A stretch of DNA of 64,000 nt from Brucella anthropi ATCC 49188 (GCF_000017405.1 NC_009667.1:2342001-2406000), one strand, 5' to 3'. Counted from the first letter of the stretch, positions 44,777-54,970 are shown. A program made the numbers and translations. Notes: generated from the letters alone by a model not told the origin.

Positions 44777-46129
44777 ATGACTGGGAAGCAGGCAAAAACA
44801 TCGACGAAAAAGGTGTTCGGAGAGCGCAAGGAACCGCCTGTCCTGATTATTGCGCGCGGCGAAAAGATCAGCCATTTCACATTTCGTCCATGGATGGCCG
44901 CTCTTGGAGGTGCTGCTTTTCTGGCGCTTTCGGCCGGATATCTGGGAGCAACTGCCTATCTGGTGCTTCGCGACGACCTGATGAGCGCCGGTATTGCGCG
45001 CCATGCCCGCAACCAGCAGCTCTATGAGGACCGCATTTCAGCCCTTCGCACCGAGGTTGATCGCATCACCAGCCGTCAAATGCTCGATCAGCAGGTGATG
45101 GAGAACAAGGTCGCCGAACTGATGCAGCGCCAGCAAACGCTGAATGCGCGCGACGGAAAACTCGCACCTCTGCTGGAACGAGCTTCGCAATTGCAGCCAA
45201 TGCCGGAAATGCCGACGGAAGGCGTGCCTGATCAGGAGCAGCATAGCCAGCTTATCCCCGATGAAGCGCTGGCAGGACGCGAGTTTCCAGGTATCGACCC
45301 GATCATTACCGGTCCCGTTCCAGGAAAGGCACCTGCAGGAAAGCCTGATCGCCGCGCCGATGCCGGCTCCATAGGACTGCGTCTTTCTGGCGGACTTTCG
45401 GGTGAATCGACACTTGAGACTTCCGACAAGATATTGGCCACGATCACCCAGAACCTTCATCGCATCGAAAGCGAGCAGAATGGCAAGGTGAGAGTGCTGG
45501 CTGACGCCGCCTATGAAAAGGCCGACAGCATCCTCGATACTTTGAACGCCGCCGGGCTGCGTATCGAAACGCCTGCCAATGCGGCTGTTGCAATGGGCGG
45601 GCCGCTTATCCCGGTTTCGTCGCCCGGTATGGTGGTCAATGATTTCGACATGCAATTGCGCAATCTCGACAGCGCGCTTGATCGGCTTGATCAGGTACGC
45701 AAACGTGTAAGCGCCCTGCCCTTGGCCAATCCGGCTCCGGGCAAGCCCGTTACCAGCCTGTTTGGCGTGCGCCGCGATCCATTTCTAGGTACGGCTGCGT
45801 TCCATTCCGGTATCGACTTTCGCGCGGCATACGGTCAGACGGTGAAGTCCACCGCAGCGGGCAAGGTTGTAAAGGCAGGTCGCTTTGGCGGGTATGGCAA
45901 TATGGTCGAAATCGATCATGGTAATGGATTCTCAACCCGTTTTGCCCATCTGAGCCGCGTTCTGGTACGCGACGGTCAACAGGTTGCCACCGGAGCGGTT
46001 GTCGGCGAGGCAGGAAGTTCCGGACGTTCCACCGGCAGTCATCTGCACTATGAAGTCCGCGAAAACGGTCGGGCGATCAATCCGGTCAATTTCCTCAAGG
46101 CAGGCAAACAGATAGAACCATTGCTCTGA
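44777..46129 (+). CDS. M23-family peptidoglycan endopeptidase with coiled coil
   Basis: A 450-residue inner-membrane-anchored protein. A transmembrane helix (about 42-65, LGGAAFLALSAGYLGATAYL) is followed by a coiled coil (about 75-125, rich in Glu, Arg and Gln). A low-complexity linker comes next, and a C-terminal LytM/M23 domain begins near residue 320. Zinc-site residues are visible: H343 and D347 in HSGIDF, and H422/H424 in SHLHYEV. Both active-site motifs are intact, so it may cut cross-links itself or activate amidases like NlpD/EnvC. It ends at a strong terminator. Confidence 0.9.
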   Translation: MTGKQAKTSTKKVFGERKEPPVLIIARGEKISHFTFRPWMAALGGAAFLALSAGYLGATAYLVLRDDLMSAGIARHARNQQLYEDRISALRTEVDRITSRQMLDQQVMENKVAELMQRQQTLNARDGKLAPLLERASQLQPMPEMPTEGVPDQEQHSQLIPDEALAGREFPGIDPIITGPVPGKAPAGKPDRRADAGSIGLRLSGGLSGESTLETSDKILATITQNLHRIESEQNGKVRVLADAAYEKADSILDTLNAAGLRIETPANAAVAMGGPLIPVSSPGMVVNDFDMQLRNLDSALDRLDQVRKRVSALPLANPAPGKPVTSLFGVRRDPFLGTAAFHSGIDFRAAYGQTVKSTAAGKVVKAGRFGGYGNMVEIDHGNGFSTRFAHLSRVLVRDGQQVATGAVVGEAGSSGRSTGSHLHYEVRENGRAINPVNFLKAGKQIEPLL

Positions 46130-46144
46130 GCCTCTGAAACGAGA

Positions 46145-46167
46145 AAACCCGGCCAAAGGCCGGGTTT
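46145..46167 (+). terminator. Terminator of the M23 endopeptidase gene
   Basis: A 10-bp stem AAACCCGGCC/GGCCGGGTTT with an AAA loop, then CGTTTTC, lying between convergent genes. Confidence 0.9.
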
Positions 46168-46195
46168 CGTTTTCTGCACGCATGTTTGCGAATGA

Positions 46196-47324
46196 TCAGT
46201 CGATATCGTCGATCATTTCGCCGCCACCCTGAATACGGTGGGCAAGTGCGGCTTCCATGAACGGCGTAACGGAGCCATCCAGCACTTCCTGGGGGTTGGT
46301 GCTTTCAACGCCGGTACGCAGATCCTTGACGAGCTGATAAGGCTGCAGGACGTAGGAGCGAATCTGGTGTCCCCAACCGATTTCGGTCTTGGTGGCATTC
46401 GCCGCATCCGTCGCTGCTTCGCGCTTTTTCAGTTCCTCTTCATAGAGGCGAGCGCGCAGCATCGACCATGCCTTTTCGCGGTTCTTGTGCTGTGAGCGCT
46501 CCGCCTGACACTGCACCACGATTCCGGTCGCAATATGTGTGATACGCACTGCCGAATCGGTGGTGTTGACGTGCTGGCCGCCCGCGCCCGAAGCGCGATA
46601 GGTATCGATGCGAACATCCGCCTCCGTAACCTGCACATCGATATTGTCATCGATGACAGGATAAACCCAGATGCTGGCAAAGGACGTATGACGGCGGGCG
46701 TTGGAATCGTAGGGCGAAATTCGCACCAGGCGATGGACGCCCGATTCGGTCTTCATCATGCCGTATGAATTGTGCCCCTTGACGAGAATGGTCGCGGACT
46801 TGATGCCCGCTTCTTCGCCTTCGTGCACTTCCATCACTTCGACCTTGCGGCCGTTGCGCTCGGCCCAGCGCGTATACATGCGCAGGAGCATCGACGCCCA
46901 GTCCTGGCTTTCCGTACCACCGGCACCGGCATGCACTTCGACATAGGTGTCGTTCGCGTCGGCTTCGCCCGACAACAGCATATCGATCTGGCGACGGTCG
47001 ATCTCTTGCTTCAGTTCGCGGATGGTGTTTTCCGCATCCTGAATGATCGACTTGTCGTCCTCTTCTTCGCCCATGGCGATAAGTTCGATGCTGTCGTTCA
47101 GCGTCTGCTTCAGATGGTTGATGCCATTGATGCTATCTTCCAGCTGCTGGCGCTCGCGCATCAGCTTTTGGGCTTCCTGAGCATCATTCCAAAGCGTGGG
47201 ATCTTCGGCTCTCTGATTGAGATAGCCGAGACGTTTTATCGCCTGATCCCAGTCAAAGATGCCTCCTCAGCAGGCTTATGGCCTGCTGGATTTCGTCAAC
47301 CAGCGTCTCGATTTCCGCGCGCAT
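46196..47324 (-). CDS. prfB: Peptide chain release factor 2, made by +1 frameshifting
   Basis: RF2 releases chains at UGA and UAA. The gene is split into a 23-codon first frame (ATG at 47324, product MRAEIETLVDEIQQAIS..) ending in an in-frame TGA at 47253-47255, and a second frame that continues after a one-base slip to 46196. The joined product is 375 residues. GGQ is at 248-250 (ASGAGGQHVN). The stop-codon tripeptide is S203-P204-Y205, where E. coli RF2 has SPF. The recoding signal is fully present (see the frameshift entry). It lies about 150 bp after the PBP1A gene on the same strand. Confidence 0.97.
47252..47267 (-). other. Programmed +1 frameshift site of prfB
   Basis: On the minus strand AGGAGG, three bases, CTT TGA C. 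This is the classical RF2 recoding site: a Shine-Dalgarno-like hexamer three bases before CTT, an in-frame TGA stop, and C after it. When RF2 is scarce the ribosome slips from CTT to TTT and reads GAC. The spacing equals that in E. coli. Confidence 0.95.
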
Positions 47325-47478
47325 GGGCAAATCGTTCCTTCATTATCATTCTATTTATTTGAGAAGCTGAACCGGTCGTTACGAGGCCCAGACTTTCGGG
47401 CATGGACGAATAGCCCAAGCGCCGCGGACCATAGTCAGCACGCGGCGCGGTGTAAAGGGCAAAGCCCTGCTTTCCCGG

Positions 47479-49938
47479 TCAGTAAAGTCCGCCAGATCCC
47501 GAGTTGATCGCACGTGTTGCCTGCGGCGACTGTGGTGCAACCGGAGAACCTTCGCGGAAGGAATCCATGCCGATAACCGAATAGCTGTCCGATGGACCCG
47601 TCCCCGGTTTGAACGCTTCCATGATCACATTCGGATCGCCCTGATTGGCGCGCATGCCGGTTTTGCGGTTGATAGCGATGACCGTCATGCCTTCAGGTAC
47701 GCGGAAATCGACTTTCGGCGTCCCGACCAGAGCCTGTTCCATGAACGACTTGAACACAGGCGCTGCCAGACCACCACCGGTATTGCCGCGACCGAGCGGC
47801 GTCGGCGTATCGTAACCCATGAAGACGCCAACTACGAGATCGGGCGTGAAGCCGACGAACCACGCATCCTTTTCGTCGTTTGTCGTACCGGTCTTGCCAG
47901 CCATCGGACGGTCGAGGCTCTTCAAGATCTGCGCTGTACCGCGCTGAACGACGCCTTCCATCATCGACGTGATCTGATAGGCGGTCATCGGATCAAGTAC
48001 CTGATCGCGATTGTCGATCAGTGTCGGCTCATCCTGATTTGCCCAATCCTGTGCATTGCAGCCCTCGCACTGGCGGGCATCGTGCTTGAAGACCGTCTTG
48101 CCGTAGCGATCCTGAATGCGGTCGATCATCGACGGCGTTATGCTCTGGCCGCCATTCGCAATGATGGAATATGCGGTCACCATGCGCAGAACCGTCGTTT
48201 CGCCAGCACCAAGCGCCATCGAAAGAACCGGCAGCATCTTGTCGTAGATACCGAAGCGTTCGGCATATTCGGCTACAAGTTTCATGCCCATGTCCTGTGC
48301 AAGACGCACAGTCATGACGTTACGCGACTGTTCGATACCATAGCGCAGCGTAGAAGGACCGGAGAACTTGCCGGAATAATTCTTCGGCGCCCAGACGCCG
48401 AGCGTACCACCCTGATTGACTTCCAGCGGACCGTCCAGAACAACGGAAGCAGGCGTATAGCCATTGTCGAGAGCCGCAGCATAAACGAACGGCTTAAATG
48501 ACGAACCGGGCTGGCGATAGGCCTGTGTTGCGCGGTTGAATTCCGATTCCGCATAGGAGAAACCGCCAACCATGGCCAGAACACGGCCGGTATGCGGGTC
48601 CATGGCAACGAGCGCACCTTCAAGCTTCGGCGGCTGCTGGAGACGGAAACGGGAATCACCTTCCTTGGAGACATAGACAATGTCACCCGCCTTCAGAACG
48701 CCTTCCGGCGACTTGGCGCTGGTGCGCTTGCCACCGATATTTACGACACGCATGGCCCACTTCATATCGTCAGCGGCGATGAATGCGCGCTTGCGCTCCT
48801 TGCTGCGCGAGCCTGATGCCTCAAGCGGCGGCTGCAGACCAATATCTGCGCCAGCGGCAGAAACATTGAGGACGATCGCAAGCTGCCATTCCGGCACGTC
48901 CGCGTAGGACTGCATGTCACCGAAGGCCGTACCCCAGTCATTGCCGAGCTCGACATTCTTCATGGGGCCGCGCCAGCCACGCGCCTCATCATAACGAAGC
49001 AATGCCGCCTGCAAGGACTTGCGAGCCTCGACCTGCAAGGTCGGGTTCAGCGTGGTGCGAACAGAAAGACCGCCTTCGTAAAGCGCATCGACACCGTATT
49101 TCTGGATGATCTGACGGCGCACTTCCTCAGTGAAATATTCCGACGCGAACACATAATGGGCGTCTGAACGTTCCTTCACACCGAGTGGCTGCTTCTTGGC
49201 TTCCGTCGCTTCTTCGGCGGTGATGTAGCCGTTTTCGCTCATCCGGTCGATCACCCAGTTGCGGCGCTCGATAGCGCGCTCGGGCTGGCGGAAAGGATGG
49301 TAATTGTTCGGACCTTTCGGCAGGGCTGCGAGATAAGCGCTCTCTGCAATGGAAAGTTCACCGACCGATTTGTCGAAATAGGTCAAAGCCGCGCTGGCAA
49401 TACCGTAGGAACCAAGACCGAAGAAGATTTCGTTGAGATAGAGCTCGAGAATGCGGTCCTTCGAGTAGGCCTGCTCGATGCGCATCGCCAGGATGGCTTC
49501 CTTGATCTTGCGATCATAGGTCTGCTTGGACGTCAGAAGAAAGTTCTTCGCAACCTGCTGCGTGATCGTGGATGCACCAACCGGACGGCGACCAGAGCCC
49601 ATATTCTTGACGTTCGTTATCATGGCACGGGCGAGACCCGCAAAATCGAGACCATGATGTTCGTAGAAGGTTTTGTCTTCAGCCGAAACGAAAGCGGCCT
49701 TCACACGGTTCGGCACGGCCTGAATAGGAATATAAAGACGGCGCTCGCGCGCGAATTCCGACATCAGACTACCGTCCGAGGCGTGAACACGCGTCATGAC
49801 GGGCGGCTCGTATTTTGCGAGCACCTCGTAATCTGGCAAATCCTTCGTGAGACTTCCGACGTAAAGGGCGACGCCACCTGCCACGAGGAGCATCAGCACC
49901 GTTCCGATCCCGAAGAAATATCCGATAAGCCTTACCAT
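47479..49938 (-). CDS. mrcA: Penicillin-binding protein 1A (bifunctional)
   Basis: An 819-residue class A PBP that polymerises and cross-links peptidoglycan. A transmembrane helix (about 5-28) is followed by the GT51 glycosyltransferase domain with its catalytic glutamate in SAEDKTFYEHHG (E87). An OB-like insertion comes next, then the transpeptidase domain: nucleophile S479 in QPGSSFKPF with K482, and KTGTTND further on. A short Ser/Gly/Pro tail ends it. It follows the amidase gene on the same strand after a 260-bp gap with no obvious gene, and prfB comes next. Confidence 0.96.
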   Translation of the reverse strand: MVRLIGYFFGIGTVLMLLVAGGVALYVGSLTKDLPDYEVLAKYEPPVMTRVHASDGSLMSEFARERRLYIPIQAVPNRVKAAFVSAEDKTFYEHHGLDFAGLARAMITNVKNMGSGRRPVGASTITQQVAKNFLLTSKQTYDRKIKEAILAMRIEQAYSKDRILELYLNEIFFGLGSYGIASAALTYFDKSVGELSIAESAYLAALPKGPNNYHPFRQPERAIERRNWVIDRMSENGYITAEEATEAKKQPLGVKERSDAHYVFASEYFTEEVRRQIIQKYGVDALYEGGLSVRTTLNPTLQVEARKSLQAALLRYDEARGWRGPMKNVELGNDWGTAFGDMQSYADVPEWQLAIVLNVSAAGADIGLQPPLEASGSRSKERKRAFIAADDMKWAMRVVNIGGKRTSAKSPEGVLKAGDIVYVSKEGDSRFRLQQPPKLEGALVAMDPHTGRVLAMVGGFSYAESEFNRATQAYRQPGSSFKPFVYAAALDNGYTPASVVLDGPLEVNQGGTLGVWAPKNYSGKFSGPSTLRYGIEQSRNVMTVRLAQDMGMKLVAEYAERFGIYDKMLPVLSMALGAGETTVLRMVTAYSIIANGGQSITPSMIDRIQDRYGKTVFKHDARQCEGCNAQDWANQDEPTLIDNRDQVLDPMTAYQITSMMEGVVQRGTAQILKSLDRPMAGKTGTTNDEKDAWFVGFTPDLVVGVFMGYDTPTPLGRGNTGGGLAAPVFKSFMEQALVGTPKVDFRVPEGMTVIAINRKTGMRANQGDPNVIMEAFKPGTGPSDSYSVIGMDSFREGSPVAPQSPQATRAINSGSGGLY

Positions 49939-50202
49939 AAATGCGGAATCCTGCCTTCAGATTATTCACATGATAAGGGTCAAAGCACGAACAGCCAACC
50001 CTTTAACCCAATTATGCCGTATGGCAACTACTGGCTTAGTGACCAGCAAATGAGTCAAAGGCAAGATGGTTTACGTGTTTTTACCAATTTAACGCGGTCA
50101 CTTTCGTCCGCACGACGAAAATCCACAAAACTGTTGCAAGCATGCATCTTATAAGCTGAAGTGCATGTAACTCCAAGTGGGACATCTCCACTTTTCAGGT
50201 CC

Positions 50203-51441
50203 CTACCCTTTGCTCACGCTTGCCGGATGCTTCAATGCTTCAAAAGCCCTGATCGCAATCGCCAGCCGCTCTGCAAGCTTCTTGCGCCATTCAGGATTGC
50301 TGATCAGTTTTTCGTCCTCGGCATTGGACAAATATCCGATTTCGATCAAGACGGACGGCACATCCGGCGCACGCAGCACCTGAAAACCGGCAAAGCGATG
50401 CGGATTATTGATGAGATTCACTTGTCCTTGCAGCGAATGAATCACCTTCTCGGCAAAGCTCAGCGAGAATGTATGCGTTTCGCGTCTCGTCAGATCGAGA
50501 AGAATGTCGGTGACCTCGGGCTGCTCCTCAGGTGCCGCACCTGCAAGGGTGTCAGACTTGTTCTCACGCTCAGCCATGGCGCGCGCAACGGAGTCCGATG
50601 CCTTGTCGGAAATTGTGTAGACCGTCGCACCGCGAATATCATGCTGATTGATCGTATCGGCATGGATGGAAATGAACAAATCCGCTTCGTGCTGGCGCGC
50701 AATCCGCACCCGTTCTGAAAGTCGCAGATAAGTGTCGTCATCACGCGTCATCAGAACTTTGATATTCTTGTCCTGCGCCAGACGATCTCTGAGCTCCTGT
50801 CCGAAAGCGAGGGTCAGGTCTTTTTCCTTGATGCCGCTCAGGCTTTCCGCACCGCTATCGATACCGCCGTGACCGGGATCGATCATAACGGTAAACGGAC
50901 GCGTGGCGGGCGTGCTCTGGGATGCGGCTTGAACAGGCTTTTCACTGCGATCCGTGGAACTTGTTATTTCCTCGCGCCCCTTGAGCTGATCTGCAAACTC
51001 GCGATCCGAAGTCGCAACGATATCGGCCACAAGGCGATAGCCCGATGCGCTGTCATTTTTCAGAACACGGAGATCCTCGACCTTGAACGGACCGCGTAAT
51101 GTCAGGATGAGGCGTGAACGACCCTTGCCCACCAGCCCGTAACGAACTCGGGATACCAGTCCTCGGGCTTCGAGACTTTTTTCATCAAAACCAAACCGCG
51201 TCTCAGGCAGGTCGACAACCAGACGATGTGGATTATCCAGAAGCAGGGTCGACAGCTTTGGCTCCTGATCGAACATGACAACAATGCGCGTTCGCAGATC
51301 GTCGCCGGCCATCCGGAAAGTCAGTGCTGATAATGGAGACGTCACGCGATCGGCAGCGGAAACAGATACAGCCTGCAACAGCAAAATCGACAAGAGAGCA
51401 AACAATGCCAGAAGGCATCGCAAACTCGCCAATCGTGTCAT
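50203..51441 (-). CDS. N-acetylmuramoyl-L-alanine amidase (AmiC-type, AMIN + Amidase_3)
   Basis: A 412-residue periplasmic cell-separation amidase. The signal peptide covers about 1-28 (LLALFALLSILLLQAVSV). An AMIN domain (about 35-150, with LSALTFRMAGDDLRTRIVV) is followed by a Ser/Thr-rich linker and a zinc-dependent Amidase_3 domain (about 185-405). Zinc-site segments are IDPGHGGIDSG, SIHADT and the catalytic EIGYLSN. I chose the ATG at 51441, which starts the signal peptide; an ATG 13 codons earlier is possible. It sits with PBP1A and M23 among cell-wall genes. Such enzymes need LytM activators, for which the M23 protein at 44.8 kb is a candidate. Confidence 0.92.
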   Translation of the reverse strand: MTRLASLRCLLALFALLSILLLQAVSVSAADRVTSPLSALTFRMAGDDLRTRIVVMFDQEPKLSTLLLDNPHRLVVDLPETRFGFDEKSLEARGLVSRVRYGLVGKGRSRLILTLRGPFKVEDLRVLKNDSASGYRLVADIVATSDREFADQLKGREEITSSTDRSEKPVQAASQSTPATRPFTVMIDPGHGGIDSGAESLSGIKEKDLTLAFGQELRDRLAQDKNIKVLMTRDDDTYLRLSERVRIARQHEADLFISIHADTINQHDIRGATVYTISDKASDSVARAMAERENKSDTLAGAAPEEQPEVTDILLDLTRRETHTFSLSFAEKVIHSLQGQVNLINNPHRFAGFQVLRAPDVPSVLIEIGYLSNAEDEKLISNPEWRKKLAERLAIAIRAFEALKHPASVSKG

Positions 51442-52165
51442 AGCGTTTTCAGCGCTTCGAAAATGCATCGGCTGCCACAATCAAGAACATCATTGAATGA
51501 CTGGTATCAATAATTGCGATACCGGCACGTTTGCCCCTGCACCATCTCGCCCGAATACCCATTAAAACACTCGTACAAAACTACAGTTAAGGAAGGATTT
51601 CCAGCCGTATTTCGACCTTGAAAAGGGCCTATACTCAGCTTTCGGCGAAATTGCGATGCGAATGTCAAATGATATTCGCACTTGTCATCGTTCAAACGAC
51701 GCCATAAAAGCTATGAAAGGTTTTGGGTGAACTATCAGAATCGTTTGCCGGTTCTCAAAATGAACCGCAAGGAATGATAGTGAAAACAGCGGCATATTCA
51801 TTCGTCGCCCCCGATAACCAGTACAGAATTCAGCGGAGATGTGGCTCCCCCGCCCTCCGTTTCTATCGGCCGACTGCGCATCTTTACGCGCTGTCGCCAA
51901 TGCTCGAAAAGAGCACAGAGGTCGGCCCGGCTTTTCCGGGTCATATATGAGGTCGTTTCGTTCGGAACAGCTATGGGTCAAGCAAGACTGACCACTGCAA
52001 GCCTGAAGACCGTGATCGCCACGAGGCCGTCGCGCGCGGAGGCAGCAGCTTTTTTTCCGACGAACCCAGAACCATCCGGCAGATGCAACGCAGTGAGCAC
52101 GACAGCCCTCAGGGTTTCGTCCGGCGCACGCGTTTTGCGTCTTGGCGCCGGCAGGAAAGACAATA
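51442..52165 (+). promoter_or_regulatory. Long leader of the RNase E gene with several hairpins
   Basis: This 724-bp gap is divergent between amidase and RNase E genes and contains no convincing gene. Near the RNase E side are hairpins: TGCTC-GAAAA-GAGCA (51901-51915), CCCGG-CTTTT-CCGGG (51926-51940) and a long-range stem GACGAACCC (52059-52067) with GGGTTTCGTC (52112-52121, one bulge), plus a T7-8 run at 52050-52057. RNase E genes of other bacteria autoregulate through such structured leaders; that is inferred here. Confidence 0.55.
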
Positions 52166-54946
52166 ATGTCCAACAAAATGCTTATAGATGCCTCCCACCC
52201 GGAGGAGACCCGGGTTATCGTCACTCGGGGCAACAAGATTGAAGAATTCGACTTTGAGTCGGAACACAAGAAGCAGCTGAAAGGCAATATCTACCTCGCA
52301 CGCGTTACCCGCGTCGAACCTTCGCTTCAGGCTGCGTTCGTGGAATATGGTGGCAATCGCCATGGCTTCCTCGCATTCTCGGAAATCCACCCTGACTACT
52401 ACCAGATCCCGGTAGCAGATCGTCTTGCGCTGCTCGAAGCGGAAGCTAAGGCCGCACGCGCCGAAGACGATGAGGACGAACCGCGCGCCAAAAGTGAACG
52501 AAGCGAGCGCAGCGACCGGAACGATCGTTCGCGCCGCAACCGTCGTCGCGGTCGTCGTGACGGCCAGAATGGCGACGCGCAAGCCAATGCAGCCGACAAG
52601 GGATTGCCTGCAGCCGAGCCCGTCGGCCCGGCTTTTGAGAATTACGTGCCCGGCACACCGGCCATGGCTCTTTCGCAGAAAAGCGATGTGATCTCCGAAG
52701 CCCTCGATAACGGCGACGAGGACGACATCGAACATGAAGAGGACATGGTCGAATCTGTTGGTTCGGAAGATGCACTTGAGGAGCTTCCGACGCCTGCCCG
52801 TACCAATCGCCGCCAGTACAACATTCAGGAAGTGATCAAGCGTCGCCAGATTCTTCTGGTGCAGGTGGTCAAGGAAGAGCGCGGCAACAAGGGCGCTGCT
52901 CTTACGACCTATCTGTCGCTTGCCGGACGCTATTCGGTTTTGATGCCGAACACCGCGCGTGGCGGCGGCATTTCCCGCAAGATCACCCAACCGCAGGATC
53001 GCAAGCGCCTGAAGGAAATCGTCAAGGAACTCGAAGTGCCGCAGGGCATGGGCGTGATCCTGCGTACCGCTGGCGCCAATCGCACCAAGGCGGAAGTCAA
53101 GCGCGACTACGAATATCTGATGCGCCTTTGGGAAAATGTCCGCACGCTGACCTTGCAGTCGACGGCACCTTCCCTCGTCTATGAAGAAGGCAGCCTAATC
53201 AAGCGCTCGATCCGCGACCTTTATAACAAGGACATCACGGAAATCCTCGTTTCCGGCGAGAACGGCTATCGCGAGGCCAAGGACTTCATGCGCATGCTCA
53301 TGCCGAGCCATGCCAAGGTGGTCCAGCCTTATCGTGAACAAGTGCCGATTTTCACACGCAACGGCGTCGAAGCCCAGCTCGACCGCATGCTGCTGCCGCA
53401 GGTGACGCTGAAATCGGGCGGCTACCTGATCATCAACCAGACCGAAGCGCTGGTTGCCATCGATGTCAACTCCGGTCGCTCGACGCGCGAACATTCCATC
53501 GAAGACACCGCGCTCCAGACCAATCTGGAAGCAGCCGAGGAAGTGGCGCGCCAGCTGCGTCTGCGCGACCTTGCCGGTCTGATCGTCGTCGACTTCATCG
53601 ACATGGAAGAAAAGCGCAACAATCGCGCTGTCGAAAAGAAGATGAAGGATTGCCTGAAGGACGACCGCGCCCGCATTCAGGTTGGCCGCATCTCGCATTT
53701 CGGCCTACTGGAAATGTCGCGCCAGCGTATCCGCGCATCGGTGCTGGAAAGCACGATGCAGGTGTGCCAGCATTGCGGCGGCACCGGCCATGTCCGCTCG
53801 GATTCGTCGATGGCGCTGCATATCATTCGCGGCATCGAAGATTATCTGCTACGTCATTCGGGCTTTGACATCAATGTTCGCACGCCAGCGGCTTCGGCGC
53901 TTTATGTGCTGAACCACAAGCGTCAGTTGCTGGCGGATCTGGAAGGCCGCTTCGGCGTTGCCATCAGCATCGACGCCGATGAAAGTGTCGGCCATCAGCA
54001 TTTCGTTATCGACAAGGGCGCGCCGTCGACACGGCCTATCACCCAGCCTCCGGTTCAGCCGATGGCCTATATCGAAGACGATATCGAAGACCCGGAAATC
54101 CCGGTCGATGAGGACGAAGCCGAAGAAGAAGCGACGGCTGACGTTCAGGCTCGCGAAGATCGTGGTGACGAAGGTGATCGCAAGCGTCGTCGCCGTCGTC
54201 GTCGTCGCGGCGGTCGTGATCGCGAGAACCCGGAACAGGCTGCAAAGACCGATTCCGTTTCGGAAGATGCCTCCGACGAAGACGATGACGCCGATGACGC
54301 GCAGGAATCATCTTCGAATGCTTCGCTGAGCGAAGAAGATCGCCGCAAGAAGCGTCGCCGTGGTCGCCGGGGCGGACGCAAGAATCGTCGCGACGACGAA
54401 CCGCGTGTACGCAAGGTTCCAGATCCGGAGTTCGTCGGTTACACGCCGGTTCTGCCGGTTAAAGCCGAGGAAGCTGTTGTCGAAGCAGTTGCATCGGTAG
54501 CGGTGGAACAAGCGGCTGAAGTTGCTGTTCCGGCTATTGAAGCAACAGCCGAGGAAAAGCCTGCCAAGACTGCCCGCAAGCCCCGCGCTCGCAAGTCTGC
54601 GAAGACTGAAGAAGCGGCTGAGGACGTGGTAGTCGCGGAGGCGGAGGAAAAGCCCGCCAAGCCTGCGCGCAAGACCCGTAGCCGCAAGAAGGTTGCCGAA
54701 GAAGCTCCTGCTGAACCGGTAGCGGTCACTGAGGAGCCAGAAGCAGAAGCGGAGAAGCCAAAGCGGCGTACCCGCAGAGCTGCTGCGAAGCCAGCTGTCG
54801 AAGTCGAAGAGACAGTAGCGGTCGAAGCAGAAGTAGCAACGATTGCCGAACCGCAGAAAAGCGCTGAGCCCGTTGTGACTTCAAGCGAGAGCGAAGACCA
54901 GAAGCCTAAGCGTGCTGGCTGGTGGCAGAAGAAGGGTTTCTTCTGA
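52166..54946 (+). CDS. rne: Ribonuclease E
   Basis: A 926-residue single-strand endoribonuclease, core of the RNA degradosome. The S1 RNA-binding domain begins GNIYLARVTRVEPSLQAAFV and is interrupted by a long charged insertion (about 90-215, SERSERSDRNDRSRRNRRR then acidic). The catalytic core contains DVNSGRSTREHSIEDT and DFIDMEEKRN. The zinc-link cysteines C534 and C537 (VCQHCGGTGH) show RNase E rather than RNase G. The C-terminal 300 residues are disordered: acidic blocks, Arg-rich RNA-binding patches (RRRRRRRGGRDRE) and Ala/Glu/Lys repeats. AGGAAAG lies upstream of the ATG. Confidence 0.97.
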   Translation: MSNKMLIDASHPEETRVIVTRGNKIEEFDFESEHKKQLKGNIYLARVTRVEPSLQAAFVEYGGNRHGFLAFSEIHPDYYQIPVADRLALLEAEAKAARAEDDEDEPRAKSERSERSDRNDRSRRNRRRGRRDGQNGDAQANAADKGLPAAEPVGPAFENYVPGTPAMALSQKSDVISEALDNGDEDDIEHEEDMVESVGSEDALEELPTPARTNRRQYNIQEVIKRRQILLVQVVKEERGNKGAALTTYLSLAGRYSVLMPNTARGGGISRKITQPQDRKRLKEIVKELEVPQGMGVILRTAGANRTKAEVKRDYEYLMRLWENVRTLTLQSTAPSLVYEEGSLIKRSIRDLYNKDITEILVSGENGYREAKDFMRMLMPSHAKVVQPYREQVPIFTRNGVEAQLDRMLLPQVTLKSGGYLIINQTEALVAIDVNSGRSTREHSIEDTALQTNLEAAEEVARQLRLRDLAGLIVVDFIDMEEKRNNRAVEKKMKDCLKDDRARIQVGRISHFGLLEMSRQRIRASVLESTMQVCQHCGGTGHVRSDSSMALHIIRGIEDYLLRHSGFDINVRTPAASALYVLNHKRQLLADLEGRFGVAISIDADESVGHQHFVIDKGAPSTRPITQPPVQPMAYIEDDIEDPEIPVDEDEAEEEATADVQAREDRGDEGDRKRRRRRRRRGGRDRENPEQAAKTDSVSEDASDEDDDADDAQESSSNASLSEEDRRKKRRRGRRGGRKNRRDDEPRVRKVPDPEFVGYTPVLPVKAEEAVVEAVASVAVEQAAEVAVPAIEATAEEKPAKTARKPRARKSAKTEEAAEDVVVAEAEEKPAKPARKTRSRKKVAEEAPAEPVAVTEEPEAEAEKPKRRTRRAAAKPAVEVEETVAVEAEVATIAEPQKSAEPVVTSSESEDQKPKRAGWWQKKGFF

Positions 54947-54970
54947 GATCTGTTTCATGATTGAAATGAA

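Noticed and set aside
46196..47324. prfB as a pseudogene because of the in-frame TGA
   Set aside because: The TGA is part of the complete recoding signal and the downstream frame is intact, so this is programmed frameshifting.
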